Shown one piece after another: positions 1-9,750 of a stretch of DNA of 64,000 nucleotides. The DNA is taken from the NCBI RefSeq assembly GCF_014635665.1, contig NZ_BMDG01000004.1, positions 186,001 to 250,000 of the forward strand. The letters are read 5' to 3'. Each line of letters opens with the position of its first letter. The stretch's first letter is position 1. The notes under the pieces were generated by a model. It saw only the letters and a list, made by a program, of their open reading frames with translations. It ran no database searches and was not told the DNA's origin. The translations under genes and the position numbers were made by a program. Source of the stretch: Isoptericola cucumis (GTDB taxonomy: Bacteria; Actinomycetota; Actinomycetes; Actinomycetales; Cellulomonadaceae).

Positions 1-1084
1 ACGGCCCCCGGTCGGCCACGGCGGCCCGCAGGTCGGCGGCACCCGGCTTCTCGGCGACGGTGGGCTCGAGGTCGAGGACCTCCAGCACGCGCTCGAAGCT
101 CACCAGGGCGGTCATCACGTCGACCTGGACGTTCGACATCGCCGACAGCGGCCCGTAGAGGCGGCCGAGGTACGCGGTCAGGGCGACGACCGTGCCGACC
201 GTGAGCTCGCCGGCGATCGCCTGCAGCCCCCCGAGCCCGTACACCAGCGCGATCGCGACGGACGCGAGCGTGGTCAGCCCGACCCGGAACCATGTGCCCA
301 GCAGGGCCGTGCGCACGCCGAGGTCGCGCAGCTGGCGCACCTGCTCGGCGTAGCGGACGGACTCGCGCTGCGGGTCGCCGAAGACCTTGACGAGGTGCGC
401 GCCCGCGACGTTGAACCGCTCGTTCATCATCTGGCCCGCGTCCGCGTTGAGCTCGTACCCGGTGCGGGCCAGCGCGGCGAGCCGCCTGCCGAACCACCGC
501 GCGGGCAGGACGAAGGCCGGCACCAGGAGCAGCGACAGCAGCGTCAGCTGCCACGACATCACGAACATGGCCGCCAGGGTGAAGGCGATGGTGAGCCCGT
601 TCGACACGACCGTCTGCAGGGTCGAGGTGAACGCCTGCTGGGCGCCGAGGACGTCCCCGTTGAGCCGTTGCACGAGGGCGCCGGTGCGAGCCCGGGCGAA
701 GAACGCGAGCGGCATGCGCTGGACGTGGTCGAAGACGGCGGTGCGCAGGTCGAGGATCAGGCCCTCGCCGACCCGCGCCGACAACCACCGCTCGCCGACG
801 GACAGCGCCGCGGTGACGAGCGCGATCCCGGCGGCCGCGCCGGCAAGGGCGAGGACGAGCGGCCCGTCGCCGGTCGCGATGCCGTCGTCGATGAGGCGCC
901 GGAAGAGGAGCGGGGTGACGGCTCCGGCCGCCGCGCTGAGCACCAGCAGGGCGACGAAGGCCACGAGCAGGCGCGTGTAGGGCCGGGCGAAGCCGAGGAT
1001 CCGGCGCAGCGTGCGTCGTGCGAACCGGTGCTCCCGCACGGACGAGTCGTGGAGGAACGAACGCATCGCGGGGCCGCCGGCCAT
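1..1084 (-). CDS. ABC transporter, fused permease/ATP-binding type (partial, N-terminal part only)
   Basis: About 361 codons are visible; the gene runs off the left edge, so the ATPase domain itself is not in the window. The visible part is the six-helix type I exporter membrane domain (ABC_membrane fold): hydrophobic segments such as [18 protein letters not shown] near residue 40, the coupling-helix region with [12 protein letters not shown], and [18 protein letters not shown]-like sequence of the family, ending in the linker towards the nucleotide-binding domain ([14 protein letters not shown]). The start at 1084 is chosen because AGGAGG lies at 1089-1094. Such half-transporters work as dimers in the membrane and export drugs, lipids or peptides; the substrate cannot be told. 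It is divergent from coaE, with 81 bp between the starts. Confidence 0.85.
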   Translation of the reverse strand, partial: MAGGPAMRSFLHDSSVREHRFARRTLRRILGFARPYTRLLVAFVALLVLSAAAGAVTPLLFRRLIDDGIATGDGPLVLALAGAAAGIALVTAALSVGERWLSARVGEGLILDLRTAVFDHVQRMPLAFFARARTGALVQRLNGDVLGAQQAFTSTLQTVVSNGLTIAFTLAAMFVMSWQLTLLSLLLVPAFVLPARWFGRRLAALARTGYELNADAGQMMNERFNVAGAHLVKVFGDPQRESVRYAEQVRQLRDLGVRTALLGTWFRVGLTTLASVAIALVYGLGGLQAIAGELTVGTVVALTAYLGRLYGPLSAMSNVQVDVMTALVSFERVLEVLDLEPTVAEKPGAADLRAAVADRGP

Positions 1085-1165
1085 TCCACCTCCTGGTCCC
1101 CCCGCGGGACGCGCCCACGGGACGTGCTCATGGCGGGAAGCCTACGCCCGGGGCAGGATGACCTC

Positions 1166-1801
1166 ATGCTTCGCATCGGTCTCACGGGCGGTATCGCCGC
1201 CGGCAAGTCCGTCGCCGCGCGCCGTCTCGCCGAGCTCGGTGCCGACGTCATCGACCACGACGTGCTCGCGCGCGAGGTGGTCGAGCCGGGCACGGTCGGC
1301 CTGGAGGAGGTCGTCGCCGCCTTCGGCGACGGCGTGCTCGCGCCCGACGGCTCGCTCGACCGGCCCGCCCTCGGGCGGCGGGTCTTCGACGACGACGACG
1401 CCCGGGCCCGGCTCGAGGGCATCCTGCACCCGGAGATCCGGCGCCTCGCCGCGGAGCGGGAGGCGCTCGCGGCGGCGGCCGAGGCACGGACCGTCGTCGT
1501 GCACGACATCCCCTTGCTCGTCGAGACCGGGCAGGCGGACCACTTCCACCTGCTCGTGGTCGTGCACGCGCCCGCGGACCAGCGGGTCGGGCGCCTCGTC
1601 GCCGGCCGCGGGATGGACGAGGCCGCCGCCCGGGCGCGCGTCGCCGCGCAGGCGGCCGACGAGGAACGCCTCGCCGCGGCCGACGTCACCCTCGACGGCA
1701 CCGGGACCGAGGACGACCTGCGGGTCCAGGTGGACGAGCTGTGGCAGCGCCTCGAGCGCGAGGTCGCCGAGGAGGCGGACGCGGAGGGTGCGGGCGCCTG
1801 A
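1166..1801 (+). CDS. coaE: Dephospho-CoA kinase
   Basis: 211 aa, the usual length. It phosphorylates dephospho-CoA at the 3'-OH in the last cytosolic step of coenzyme A synthesis. The sequence begins [15 protein letters not shown], where GGIAAGKS (residues 8-15) is the P-loop. [10 protein letters not shown] (around 31-40), the LHPEIRR motif (around 91) and the [11 protein letters not shown] segment (around 112-122) are the usual CoaE signatures. The ATG at 1166 directly starts the P-loop strand, so no upstream start is needed. A CAGGAT hexamer at 1154-1159 sits 6 nt before the ATG, which fits a -10 box with a leaderless start. uvrB follows 127 bp downstream, a pairing common in actinobacteria. 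Confidence 0.95.
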   Translation: MLRIGLTGGIAAGKSVAARRLAELGADVIDHDVLAREVVEPGTVGLEEVVAAFGDGVLAPDGSLDRPALGRRVFDDDDARARLEGILHPEIRRLAAEREALAAAAEARTVVVHDIPLLVETGQADHFHLLVVVHAPADQRVGRLVAGRGMDEAAARARVAAQAADEERLAAADVTLDGTGTEDDLRVQVDELWQRLEREVAEEADAEGAGA

Positions 1802-1824
1802 CCCTGCGCGGCTGCCCGTGGGCG

Positions 1825-1893
1825 GCGGGCACGGCGCGGCGGGCGCGGTGCGGCGGGCGCGGTGCGGTGGGCGCGGTGCGGCGGGCGCGCGAC
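1825..1893. repeat. Short GC-rich direct repeats between coaE and uvrB
   Basis: The coaE-uvrB spacer contains three to four imperfect copies of a roughly 14-base unit resembling GCGCGGTGCGGCGG. It lies outside any convincing gene and ends shortly before the uvrB promoter. It looks like simple slippage-type repeat DNA; I see no function for it. Confidence 0.5.
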
Positions 1894-1928
1894 GCGTGCG
1901 TGTCGGAGGCGCGCCGTACGGTGGTGAC

Positions 1929-4043
1929 ATGCGACCCGTGACCGACCTGCAGCGTGCGGTGGCGCCCTTCGAGGTGGTCTCCGACTTCGAGCCCTCGGGG
2001 GACCAGCCGACCGCCATCGCCGACCTGACCGCGCGCGTCCAGGCGGGGGAGAAGGACGTCGTGCTGCTCGGCGCCACCGGCACCGGCAAGAGCGCGACGA
2101 CCGCGTGGCTCGTCGAGAAGCTGCAGCGCCCGACGCTCGTCATGGCGCCGAACAAGACCCTGGCCGCGCAGCTGGCGACCGAGTTCCGCGAGCTGCTGCC
2201 GAACAACGCGGTCGAGTACTTCGTGTCGTACTACGACTACTACCAGCCCGAGGCGTACATCGCGCAGACGGACACCTACATCGAGAAGGACTCGTCGATC
2301 AACGACGAGGTCGAACGGCTGCGGCACTCCGCGACGTCGTCGCTGCTCACGCGGCGCGACGTGATCGTGGTCGCGTCGGTCTCCTGCATCTACGGCCTCG
2401 GGACCCCGCAGGAGTACGTGGACCGGATGGTCCGTCTCGACGTGGGCGACGTCGTCGACCGTGACGACATGCTGCGGCGGTTCGTGCAGATGCAGTACAC
2501 CCGCAACGACATGGCGTTCACGCGCGGCACCTTCCGGGTGCGGGGCGACACAGTGGAGATCATCCCGGTCTACGAGGAGCTCGCCGTCCGGATCGAGATG
2601 TTCGGGGACGAGATCGAGTCGATCCAGACGCTGCACCCGCTGACGGGCGAGGTGGTGCGCGACGAGAAGAGCGTGTACCTCTTCCCGGCCACCCACTACG
2701 TCGCGGGCCCGGAGCGGATGGAGCGGGCGATCCAGGGGATCGAGGCGGAGCTCGCCGAGCGGCTGGACGAGCTGGAGAAGCAGAACAAGCTCCTCGAGGC
2801 GCAGCGGCTGCGCATGCGCACCACGTACGACATCGAGATGATGCGCCAGATCGGCACGTGCAGCGGCATCGAGAACTACTCGCGCCACATCGACGGGCGC
2901 GACCAGGGCACCCCGCCGAACACCCTGCTCGACTACTTCCCCGAGGACTTCCTGCTCGTCATCGACGAGTCGCACCAGACCGTGCCGCAGATCGGGGCGA
3001 TGTTCGAGGGCGACATGTCCCGCAAGCGCTCCCTGGTGGAGCACGGCTTCCGGCTGCCGAGCGCGATGGACAACCGGCCGCTGCGCTGGGAGGAGTTCAC
3101 CGAGCGCATCGGGCAGACGGTGTACCTCTCCGCCACGCCGGGGGACTACGAGCTGTCGATGTCGGACGGCGTGGTCGAGCAGGTGATCCGGCCCACCGGG
3201 CTGGTGGACCCGGAGGTCGTGGTCAAGCCGACGACCGGTCAGATCGACGACCTGCTCCACGAGATCCGGGACCGGGTCGCCCGGGACGAGCGCGTGCTGG
3301 TCACGACGCTCACCAAGAAGATGGCCGAGGACCTCACGGACTACTTCCTCGAGAAGGACGTCCGCGTGCGGTACCTGCACTCCGAGGTGGACACGCTGCG
3401 CCGCGTGGAGCTGCTGCGCGAGCTGCGGATGGGGGAGTACGACGTCCTGGTCGGGATCAACCTCCTGCGTGAGGGGCTCGACCTGCCCGAGGTCTCCCTG
3501 GTGGCGATCCTCGACGCGGACAAGGAGGGGTTCCTGCGCTCGGAGCGGTCCCTCATCCAGACCATCGGCCGTGCGGCGCGCAACGTCACCGGTCAGGTGC
3601 ACATGTACGCGGACAAGGAGACGCCCGCGATGCGGTTCGCGATCGAGGAGACGAACCGGCGGCGCGAGAAGCAGGTCGCGTACAACACCGAGCGCGGGAT
3701 CGACCCGCAGCCGCTGCGCAAGAAGATCGCGGACGTCACGGACATGCTGGCACGGGAGGACATCGACACCGCCGAGCTCCTGGCGGGCGGCTACCGCAAG
3801 GCGCCGGCCTCGGCGCAGGGCAAGGGCCGGGCGCCCGTTCCGGGCGGGCCGAAGGAAGGCGCCGCGACGGGCAACCGGCTGGCCGGCGTCGCCGCGGGCG
3901 AGCTCGCCGAGCTCATCCAAGAGCTCAGCGACCAGATGCACGCCGCGGCCGGCGAGCTGCAGTTCGAGGTGGCGGCGCGCCTGCGCGACGAGATCGGCGG
4001 CCTCAAGAAGGAGCTGCGCCAGATGCAGGCGGCCACCGCCTGA
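1929..4043 (+). CDS. uvrB: Excinuclease ABC subunit B
   Basis: 704 aa, in the normal UvrB range. UvrB is the helicase-like damage-verification subunit of nucleotide excision repair; it is loaded by UvrA and then recruits UvrC. Visible features are Walker A GATGTGKS (residues 48-55), the beta-hairpin region rich in Tyr ([11 protein letters not shown], near 100) that clamps DNA, the DEAD-type box in [12 protein letters not shown] (near 345), helicase motif VI ([13 protein letters not shown], near 540), and a C-terminal UVR motif for UvrC binding ([18 protein letters not shown], near 680). The ATG at 1929 is preceded, 6 nt upstream, by TACGGT (1917-1922), so the message may be leaderless. uvrA and uvrC are in the same window but in separate units. 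Confidence 0.97.
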   Translation: MRPVTDLQRAVAPFEVVSDFEPSGDQPTAIADLTARVQAGEKDVVLLGATGTGKSATTAWLVEKLQRPTLVMAPNKTLAAQLATEFRELLPNNAVEYFVSYYDYYQPEAYIAQTDTYIEKDSSINDEVERLRHSATSSLLTRRDVIVVASVSCIYGLGTPQEYVDRMVRLDVGDVVDRDDMLRRFVQMQYTRNDMAFTRGTFRVRGDTVEIIPVYEELAVRIEMFGDEIESIQTLHPLTGEVVRDEKSVYLFPATHYVAGPERMERAIQGIEAELAERLDELEKQNKLLEAQRLRMRTTYDIEMMRQIGTCSGIENYSRHIDGRDQGTPPNTLLDYFPEDFLLVIDESHQTVPQIGAMFEGDMSRKRSLVEHGFRLPSAMDNRPLRWEEFTERIGQTVYLSATPGDYELSMSDGVVEQVIRPTGLVDPEVVVKPTTGQIDDLLHEIRDRVARDERVLVTTLTKKMAEDLTDYFLEKDVRVRYLHSEVDTLRRVELLRELRMGEYDVLVGINLLREGLDLPEVSLVAILDADKEGFLRSERSLIQTIGRAARNVTGQVHMYADKETPAMRFAIEETNRRREKQVAYNTERGIDPQPLRKKIADVTDMLAREDIDTAELLAGGYRKAPASAQGKGRAPVPGGPKEGAATGNRLAGVAAGELAELIQELSDQMHAAAGELQFEVAARLRDEIGGLKKELRQMQAATA

Positions 4044-4093
4044 CCGGCGTCCGCGACACGGACACCCGGCGCGGAGCGGAGGCGGACGTGCCG

Positions 4094-4248
4094 TATGCTT
4101 GCTCGACGTTGAGGGGGAGTACTCCGCAAGCGGTGAGGTCGTCATCCCGACCGGCGTGGACGCCGGTCCGGCCTCACTCGCCCGCGCCGTACACGGACGG
4201 GTGGAGAAGACCTTCGGTGCACCGTGCTACGTACCGGAGGAGTCTTCT
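4094..4248 (+). promoter_or_regulatory. yybP-ykoY (Mn2+-sensing) riboswitch with RBS-sequestering hairpin
   Basis: The 205-bp uvrB-terC gap carries the conserved GGGGAGTA core (4114-4121), a hairpin GGTC..GACC (4137-4152), a perfect hairpin CCGGCGT/ACGCCGG (4151-4166), a closing pairing GTGAGG (4133-4138) with CCTCAC (4172-4177), and the 3' core strand AGACCTTCGG (4208-4217). This is the yybP-ykoY family, known to bind Mn2+ and to sit before terC/mntP-type genes. The 3' core strand can instead pair with the ribosome binding site: CCTTCGGTGC (4211-4220) with GTACCGGAGG (4231-4240), ten consecutive pairs including two G-U, extended by AGAAGAC (4205-4211) with GTCTTCT (4242-4248). This suggests translational control. 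TATGCT at 4094-4099 is a plausible -10 box. Confidence 0.85.
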
Positions 4249-5259
4249 ATGAACGTGCCCCTGTGGGTCTGGATCGTCACCGTCGGGGTCATCCTGGCGA
4301 TGCTCGCCGTGGACTACGTCGGCCACGTCCGCACCCCGCACACCCCCACGCTGCGCGAGTCCGCGATCTGGTCGGGCGCCTACGTGGCGGTGGCCGTGGT
4401 CTTCGGCGTGATCGTGTGGCTGGTGTGGGGCGGCACGTACGGCGGGGAGTACTTCGCGGGCTACATCACCGAGAAGAGCCTCTCGGTCGACAACCTCTTC
4501 GTCTTCGTGCTCATCATGACGAGCTTCCGCGTGCCACGGGAGTACCAGCAGCGGGTGCTCCTCATCGGCATCACGATCGCGCTCGTGCTGCGCACGGTCT
4601 TCATCGTCGCCGGGGCCGCGATCATCGCGAACTTCGCGTGGGTCTTCTACATCTTCGGCGCGTTCCTGATCTGGACCGCGATCGCGCAGGCCCGTTCGGG
4701 CACGGGCCACGACGAGGAGTGGAACGAGAACGGCGTGCTGCGCCTGACGCGCCGCCTGTTCCCCACGACCGACTCGTACGTCGGGGACAAGATGATCACG
4801 AAGATCGACGGCAAGCGGTTCATCACGCCGATGCTCATCGTCATGGTCGCGATCGGCAGCGCCGACCTGCTCTTCGCCGTCGACTCGATCCCGGCGATCT
4901 TCGGGCTGACCCAGGAGACATACCTGGTGTTCGCGGCCAACGCCTTCTCGCTGCTGGGCCTGCGTCAGCTGTACTTCCTGGTCGACGGGCTGCTCGACCG
5001 CCTCGTGTACCTCAACTACGGGCTCGCGGCCATCCTCGGCTTCATCGGCGTCAAGCTGCTCATCCACGCGCTGCACACCAACGAGCTGCCCTTCATCAAC
5101 GGGGGCGAGCACGTGGACGCGATCCCCGAGATCTCCACCACGCTCTCGCTGTCCTTCATCGTGGTGGCGCTCGCGATCACGACCGTCGCGTCCCTGATGC
5201 GCGACCGGCGTGACCGCCGTGCGAGGATCGACGCCGGCACGCCGCACTCCGACTCCTGA
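4249..5259 (+). CDS. TerC family integral membrane protein (first copy)
   Basis: 336 aa with about nine hydrophobic segments. The TerC signatures are present: SVDNLFVFVLIM (around 80-91) and a second acidic motif DSIPAIFGLT (around 210), whose Asp residues are conserved across the family. TerC-type proteins (Alx/MeeF group) are linked to metal export, especially Mn2+, and to metal loading of exported proteins. The ATG at 4249 has GGAGGAG at 4236-4242, held inside the riboswitch hairpin, so expression should rise when the riboswitch binds its ligand. A paralogous gene follows 11 bp later. The original tellurite-resistance name is not a good guide to function here. Confidence 0.88.
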   Translation: MNVPLWVWIVTVGVILAMLAVDYVGHVRTPHTPTLRESAIWSGAYVAVAVVFGVIVWLVWGGTYGGEYFAGYITEKSLSVDNLFVFVLIMTSFRVPREYQQRVLLIGITIALVLRTVFIVAGAAIIANFAWVFYIFGAFLIWTAIAQARSGTGHDEEWNENGVLRLTRRLFPTTDSYVGDKMITKIDGKRFITPMLIVMVAIGSADLLFAVDSIPAIFGLTQETYLVFAANAFSLLGLRQLYFLVDGLLDRLVYLNYGLAAILGFIGVKLLIHALHTNELPFINGGEHVDAIPEISTTLSLSFIVVALAITTVASLMRDRRDRRARIDAGTPHSDS

Positions 5260-5270
5260 GAGGCTGATGG

Positions 5271-6302
5271 ATGATCCACGAGCTCCCGTACTGGTTCGAG
5301 GCGGTGTCGCTGGTCTCGCTGATCGTGCTGCTCACCGCGGACCTGGTGATCGTCGGACGGCGGCCGCACGTGCCGAGCATGAAGGAGAGCGGCATCTGGG
5401 TCGCCTTCTACGTGGGCCTGGCGATCGTGTTCGGCCTGATCGTGCTGGGGGTCGGCGGGGTCACGCCAGCGGGCGAGTTCTTCGCGGGATGGCTCACCGA
5501 GTACTCGCTGAGCATCGACAACCTGTTCGTCTTCGTCATCATCATGTCGAAGTTCGCGGTCCCGCGGCAGCACCAGCAGCGGGTGCTCATGGTCGGCATC
5601 ATCATCGCGCTGGTGCTGCGGGCGGGATTCATCCTGGCCGGTGCGGCGATCCTCGAGCAGTTCGTGTGGGTCTTCTACCTCTTCGGCGCGTTCCTCATCT
5701 ACACGGCGGTCAAGCTCGTGGCCGGGGACGACGACGAGGACGAGTACAAGGAGAACGTCGCGATCCGGCTGCTGCGACGCGTGCTGCCGGTGAGCAAGGA
5801 CTACGACGGCGCCAAGCTGCGCACGGAGATCGACGGGAAGAAGCTCTTCACGCCGATGGTCGTCGTGTTCGTGGCGATCGGCACGACCGACCTGCTGTTC
5901 GCGCTCGACTCGATCCCGGCGATCTTCGGGCTGACGAAGGACCCGTTCATCGTCTTCACGGCGAACCTGTTCGCGCTCATGGGGCTGCGCCAGCTCTACT
6001 TCCTGCTGGGCGGGCTGCTCGAGCGCCTGGTGTACCTGCCGATCGCCCTCGCGGTGATCCTCGGGTTCATCGGCGTGAAGCTGATCCTGGAGGCGCTGCA
6101 CACGAACACGCTGCCGTTCATCAACGGTGGCGAGCACGTGGCCTGGGCACCCGAGATCCCGATCTGGTTGTCCCTGGCCGTGATCCTCGGCTCGATCGCG
6201 ATCGCGACGGTCGCCAGCCTGCTCAAGACGGGCCGCAGCGCCGTGGTCGAGCAGGCCGGCGAGGGGCAGGACCGGGACACGGCCCCCACCAGCCGGCCCT
6301 GA
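5271..6302 (+). CDS. TerC family integral membrane protein (second copy)
   Basis: 343 aa, clearly paralogous to the gene just upstream over its full length and with the same motifs: SIDNLFVFVIIMSKF (around 79-93) and DSIPAIFGLT (around 209). The spacing of 11 bp and the AGAGG-type RBS just before the ATG indicate one transcript under the same Mn riboswitch. The C-terminal tail after the last helix is hydrophilic and differs from that of copy one. Function is inferred as metal (Mn2+) export. Why the cell needs two tandem copies is unclear: they could form a hetero-oligomer or differ in metal preference. Confidence 0.88.
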   Translation: MIHELPYWFEAVSLVSLIVLLTADLVIVGRRPHVPSMKESGIWVAFYVGLAIVFGLIVLGVGGVTPAGEFFAGWLTEYSLSIDNLFVFVIIMSKFAVPRQHQQRVLMVGIIIALVLRAGFILAGAAILEQFVWVFYLFGAFLIYTAVKLVAGDDDEDEYKENVAIRLLRRVLPVSKDYDGAKLRTEIDGKKLFTPMVVVFVAIGTTDLLFALDSIPAIFGLTKDPFIVFTANLFALMGLRQLYFLLGGLLERLVYLPIALAVILGFIGVKLILEALHTNTLPFINGGEHVAWAPEIPIWLSLAVILGSIAIATVASLLKTGRSAVVEQAGEGQDRDTAPTSRP

Positions 6303-6303
6303 A

Positions 6304-6341
6304 CGCCGTGGTCCGTCCGGTGGCCCGGACGGACCACGGCG
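6304..6341. terminator. Bidirectional hairpin terminator between terC and the YciI gene
   Basis: A perfect 17-bp inverted repeat (arms 6304-6320 and 6325-6341) closes on a TGGC loop. It lies just after the stop of the second terC gene and just before the stop of the convergent YciI-like gene, so it can serve both. There is no T-tract on either side. Confidence 0.75.
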
Positions 6342-6343
6342 GG

Positions 6344-6640
6344 TCAGTGCGCGAAGCCGCCGATCACCGGCACCCACTCGCGCGCGGACCGCTCCGCGAC
6401 GAGGCGGGCGCGGTGCATCGGGTCGTCCGCCAGCAGGCGCAGCGCATCCGTCGCGTCGTCCGCCTCGAGGACCAGGAGGGCGCCGCCGGGCTCGCCCGCG
6501 GGTGTCGGCGGGAGCGGGCCCGACGCGTGCAGCATGCCGTCGGCGTGCAGGCCGCGCAGGAACTCCCGGTGCTCGGGCCGCACCTCGGCGAGGCGCTCGT
6601 CGTCGGAGACGTAGACGTAGGTGATCGCGAAGACTGCCAT
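6344..6640 (-). CDS. YciI-like protein
   Basis: 98 aa, beginning MAVFAITYVYVSD. It has the size and pattern of the YCII / dimeric alpha-beta barrel family: an N-terminal beta strand, RPEHREFLRGLHADG with the family's conserved R-x-x-H region (around 21-35), and LLADDPMHRARL near 70 resembling the family DPY/DDPF motif. YciI proteins are small cytosolic dimers; enzymatic activity is proven for only a few, so no reaction can be assigned. A start nine bases upstream (ATG at 6649) is also possible and would add MPS. The gene is convergent with terC. Confidence 0.7.
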   Translation of the reverse strand: MAVFAITYVYVSDDERLAEVRPEHREFLRGLHADGMLHASGPLPPTPAGEPGGALLVLEADDATDALRLLADDPMHRARLVAERSAREWVPVIGGFAH

Positions 6641-6718
6641 GGACGGCATCCAACCAGGCCGCAGGGCGCCCGGCGTGCGGCCGTCCGCACCGCGGTCCGG
6701 GGAGTCCGACCTCACACC

Positions 6719-6734
6719 TCGAACGTCTGTACGA
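6719..6734 (+). promoter_or_regulatory. LexA box (SOS operator) upstream of uvrA
   Basis: TCGAACGTCTGTACGA matches the actinobacterial/Bacillus-type SOS box TCGAAC-N4-GTTCGA with a single mismatch in the right arm. It is centred about 37 bp before the uvrA start, in the -35 area of the putative uvrA promoter whose -10 (TAGGAT) is at 6752-6757. LexA binding there would block transcription until DNA damage. Confidence 0.75.
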
Positions 6735-6763
6735 ATGTCGGTGGACGGTCGTAGGATGCTCCG

Positions 6764-9733
6764 GTGAGCAACCGCCTCGTCATCTCCGGCGCCCGCGAGC
6801 ACAACCTGCGCAACGTGGAGCTCGACCTTCCGCGCGACCGGCTCATCGTCTTCACCGGCCTGTCCGGCTCCGGCAAGTCGTCCCTCGCGTTCGACACCAT
6901 CTTCGCGGAGGGGCAGCGGCGCTACGTCGAGTCCCTCTCGGCGTACGCGCGCCAGTTCCTCGGCCAGATGGACAAGCCCGACGTCGACTTCATCGAGGGG
7001 CTGTCGCCCGCGGTGTCGATCGACCAGAAGTCGACGAACCGCAACCCGCGCTCGACCGTCGGCACCATCACGGAGGTCTACGACTATCTCCGCCTGCTCT
7101 TCGCGCGCGCCGGCACGCAGCACTGCCCGGTGTGCGGGGAGCCGGTGCGCTCGCAGACCCCGCAGCAGATCGTCGACAAGCTCCTCGAGCTGCCCGAGGG
7201 CACCCGCTACCAGGTGCTCGCCCCGGTCGTGCGCGGCCGCAAGGGCGAGTACGTGGACCTGTTCAACGAGCTGCAGTCCCAGGGCTTCGCGCGCGCCCGC
7301 GTGGACGGCGAGGTCGTGCAGCTGACCGACCCGCCCGCGCTCGAGAAGAAGCTCAAGCACGACATCGAGGTGGTCGTCGACCGTCTCGTCTCGCGCGAGG
7401 GGGTGCAGCGCCGCCTCACGGACTCCGTCGAGACGGCGCTGTCGCTCGCCGGCGGGCTCGTGCTCGTGGAGCTGGTCGACGCCGACACGGACGACCTGGA
7501 CCGCGTGCGGAAGTTCTCCGAGAAGCGGGCGTGCCCCAACGACCACCCGCTGACGCTGGACGAGATCGAGCCGCGGACGTTCTCCTTCAACGCGCCCTAC
7601 GGCGCCTGCCCGGAGTGCACCGGCATCGGATTCCGCCTCGAGGTCGACCCCGACCTCGTGGTCCCGGACGAGGAGAAGTCGCTGCGCGACGGCGCGGTGG
7701 TGCCGTGGGCGCAGACGTCCTCCGAGTACTTCGAGCGCGTGCTCAACGCGCTCGCGGAGGAGATGAGCTTCTCGATGGACGTGCCGTGGCGCGCGCTGCC
7801 CAAGCGTGCCCGCGACGCCATCCTGCACGGGCGCAACCACCAGGTGCACGTGCGCTACCGCAACCGCTGGGGTCGCGAGCGCCAGTACTCCACCGGGTTC
7901 GAGGGCGCCGTGACGTTCCTCGAGCGGCGGCACCGCGAGACCGAGTCCGACTGGTCGAAGGAGAAGTACGAGGCCTACATGCGCGAGGTCCCGTGCCCGG
8001 TGTGCTCGGGCGCGCGCCTCAAGCCCGAGGTGCTGGCCGTCACGGTGGGCGGCAGGTCCATCTGGGACGTGTGCCGGCTGCCGATCGACGAGGCCAAGTC
8101 GTTCCTCGACGGCCTCGAGCTCGGCCAGCGCGAGCAGGCGATCGCGTCGGAGGTCCTCAAGGAGATCCACGCGCGCCTGGGCTTCCTCGTCGACGTGGGG
8201 CTGCACTACCTCTCTCTCGAGCGCGCGGCGGGCACCCTCTCCGGCGGCGAGGCGCAACGGATCCGGCTCGCGACCCAGATCGGGTCGGGGCTCGTGGGCG
8301 TGCTCTACGTGCTCGACGAACCGTCGATCGGGCTGCACCAGCGCGACAACCGCCGGCTCATCGACACGCTCACCCGCCTGCGCGACCTCGGCAACACCCT
8401 GATCGTCGTGGAGCACGACGAGGACACGATCCGCGCCGCCGACTGGATCGTCGACGTCGGCCCGGGGGCGGGGGAGCACGGCGGCCAGGTCGTGCACTCG
8501 GGCGACTACGCGGGCCTGCTCACCGCGGAGCGTTCGATGACGGGGGCCTACCTCTCGGGCCGGCGGTCGATCCCCCTGCCTGCCGCGCGCCGCGACACCG
8601 ACCCGGGCCGACAGGTCACGGTCGTGGGTGCGCGGGAGAACAACCTGCGGGGGATCGACGTGTCCTTCCCGCTGGGGGTGCTCACGGTGGTGACCGGGGT
8701 GTCCGGGTCGGGCAAGTCGACCCTGGTGAACTCGATCCTGCACACGGTCCTCGCGAACGAGCTCAACGGCGCCCGGCAGGTCGCCGGACGGCACACCCGG
8801 GTCACCGGCGCCCAGGACCTGGACAAGGTCGTGCACGTGGACCAGGGGCCGATCGGGCGCACGCCCCGGTCCAACCCCGCGACGTACACCGGGGTCTGGG
8901 ACCGCATCCGCAAGATCTTCGCCGAGACGGAGGAGGCGAAGGTGCGGGGCTACGGTCCCGGCCGCTTCTCCTTCAACGTCAAGGGCGGGCGGTGCGAGGC
9001 CTGCGCCGGCGACGGGACGCTCAAGATCGAGATGAACTTCCTGCCGGACGTGTACGTCCCGTGCGAGGTCTGCCACGGCGCCCGGTACAACCGCGAGACC
9101 CTCGAGGTGCACTTCAAGGGCAAGACCGTGGCCGACGTCCTGGACATGCCGATCGAGGAGGCCGCGGAGTTCTTCGCCGCGTTCCCGGCGATCTCGCGCT
9201 ACCTGTCCACGCTGGTGGACGTCGGGCTCGGCTACGTGCGCCTGGGGCAGCCGGCGCCGACGCTGTCGGGCGGCGAGGCGCAGCGGGTGAAGCTGGCGAG
9301 CGAGCTGCAGAAGCGCTCCACCGGCCGCACCATCTACGTGCTGGACGAACCCACGACGGGCCTGCACTTCGAGGACATCCGGCGCCTGCTGGGGGTGCTG
9401 CAGTCGCTCGTCGACAAGGGCAACACCGTGCTGGTGATCGAGCACAACCTCGACGTCATCAAGAGCGCCGACTGGATCGTCGACATGGGCCCCGAGGGCG
9501 GTTCCGGCGGTGGCACGGTGGTGGCGCAGGGGACGCCCGAGGACGTGGCGGCGGTCGAGGCGAGCCACACGGGTCGCTTCCTCGCGGACGTCCTGTCCGC
9601 GCACCCGCCGGTCGTGGTCGAGGCGCCCGCGGCGCGCCGAGGCACCGCGGCGGCCGGTGGCTCGGGGCCGGGTGCCGGCGCCGTGAAGGCGAAGGCGAAG
9701 GCGAAGCGGTCCAGCAAGCGCAGCGCTGCCTGA
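6764..9733 (+). CDS. uvrA: Excinuclease ABC subunit A
   Basis: 989 aa. UvrA is the damage-sensing ATPase of nucleotide excision repair. Both ABC modules are visible: first Walker [10 protein letters not shown] (residues 33-41) and signature [12 protein letters not shown] (near 500); second Walker [10 protein letters not shown] (near 645) and signature [12 protein letters not shown] (near 840). Zinc-binding Cys sets are CPVCGEPV (near 123), CPECTGIG and CPVCSGARL in the first half, and CEACAGDG ... CEVCHGARY in the second. The C-terminal tail is rich in Lys/Ala ([12 protein letters not shown]) and is not part of the catalytic fold. The GTG start at 6764 lies exactly 6 nt after TAGGAT (6752-6757), favouring a leaderless mRNA, and a LexA box lies just upstream. 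Confidence 0.97.
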   Translation: MSNRLVISGAREHNLRNVELDLPRDRLIVFTGLSGSGKSSLAFDTIFAEGQRRYVESLSAYARQFLGQMDKPDVDFIEGLSPAVSIDQKSTNRNPRSTVGTITEVYDYLRLLFARAGTQHCPVCGEPVRSQTPQQIVDKLLELPEGTRYQVLAPVVRGRKGEYVDLFNELQSQGFARARVDGEVVQLTDPPALEKKLKHDIEVVVDRLVSREGVQRRLTDSVETALSLAGGLVLVELVDADTDDLDRVRKFSEKRACPNDHPLTLDEIEPRTFSFNAPYGACPECTGIGFRLEVDPDLVVPDEEKSLRDGAVVPWAQTSSEYFERVLNALAEEMSFSMDVPWRALPKRARDAILHGRNHQVHVRYRNRWGRERQYSTGFEGAVTFLERRHRETESDWSKEKYEAYMREVPCPVCSGARLKPEVLAVTVGGRSIWDVCRLPIDEAKSFLDGLELGQREQAIASEVLKEIHARLGFLVDVGLHYLSLERAAGTLSGGEAQRIRLATQIGSGLVGVLYVLDEPSIGLHQRDNRRLIDTLTRLRDLGNTLIVVEHDEDTIRAADWIVDVGPGAGEHGGQVVHSGDYAGLLTAERSMTGAYLSGRRSIPLPAARRDTDPGRQVTVVGARENNLRGIDVSFPLGVLTVVTGVSGSGKSTLVNSILHTVLANELNGARQVAGRHTRVTGAQDLDKVVHVDQGPIGRTPRSNPATYTGVWDRIRKIFAETEEAKVRGYGPGRFSFNVKGGRCEACAGDGTLKIEMNFLPDVYVPCEVCHGARYNRETLEVHFKGKTVADVLDMPIEEAAEFFAAFPAISRYLSTLVDVGLGYVRLGQPAPTLSGGEAQRVKLASELQKRSTGRTIYVLDEPTTGLHFEDIRRLLGVLQSLVDKGNTVLVIEHNLDVIKSADWIVDMGPEGGSGGGTVVAQGTPEDVAAVEASHTGRFLADVLSAHPPVVVEAPAARRGTAAAGGSGPGAGAVKAKAKAKRSSKRSAA

Positions 9734-9750
9734 CCCTCTAGCGTGTGGCC

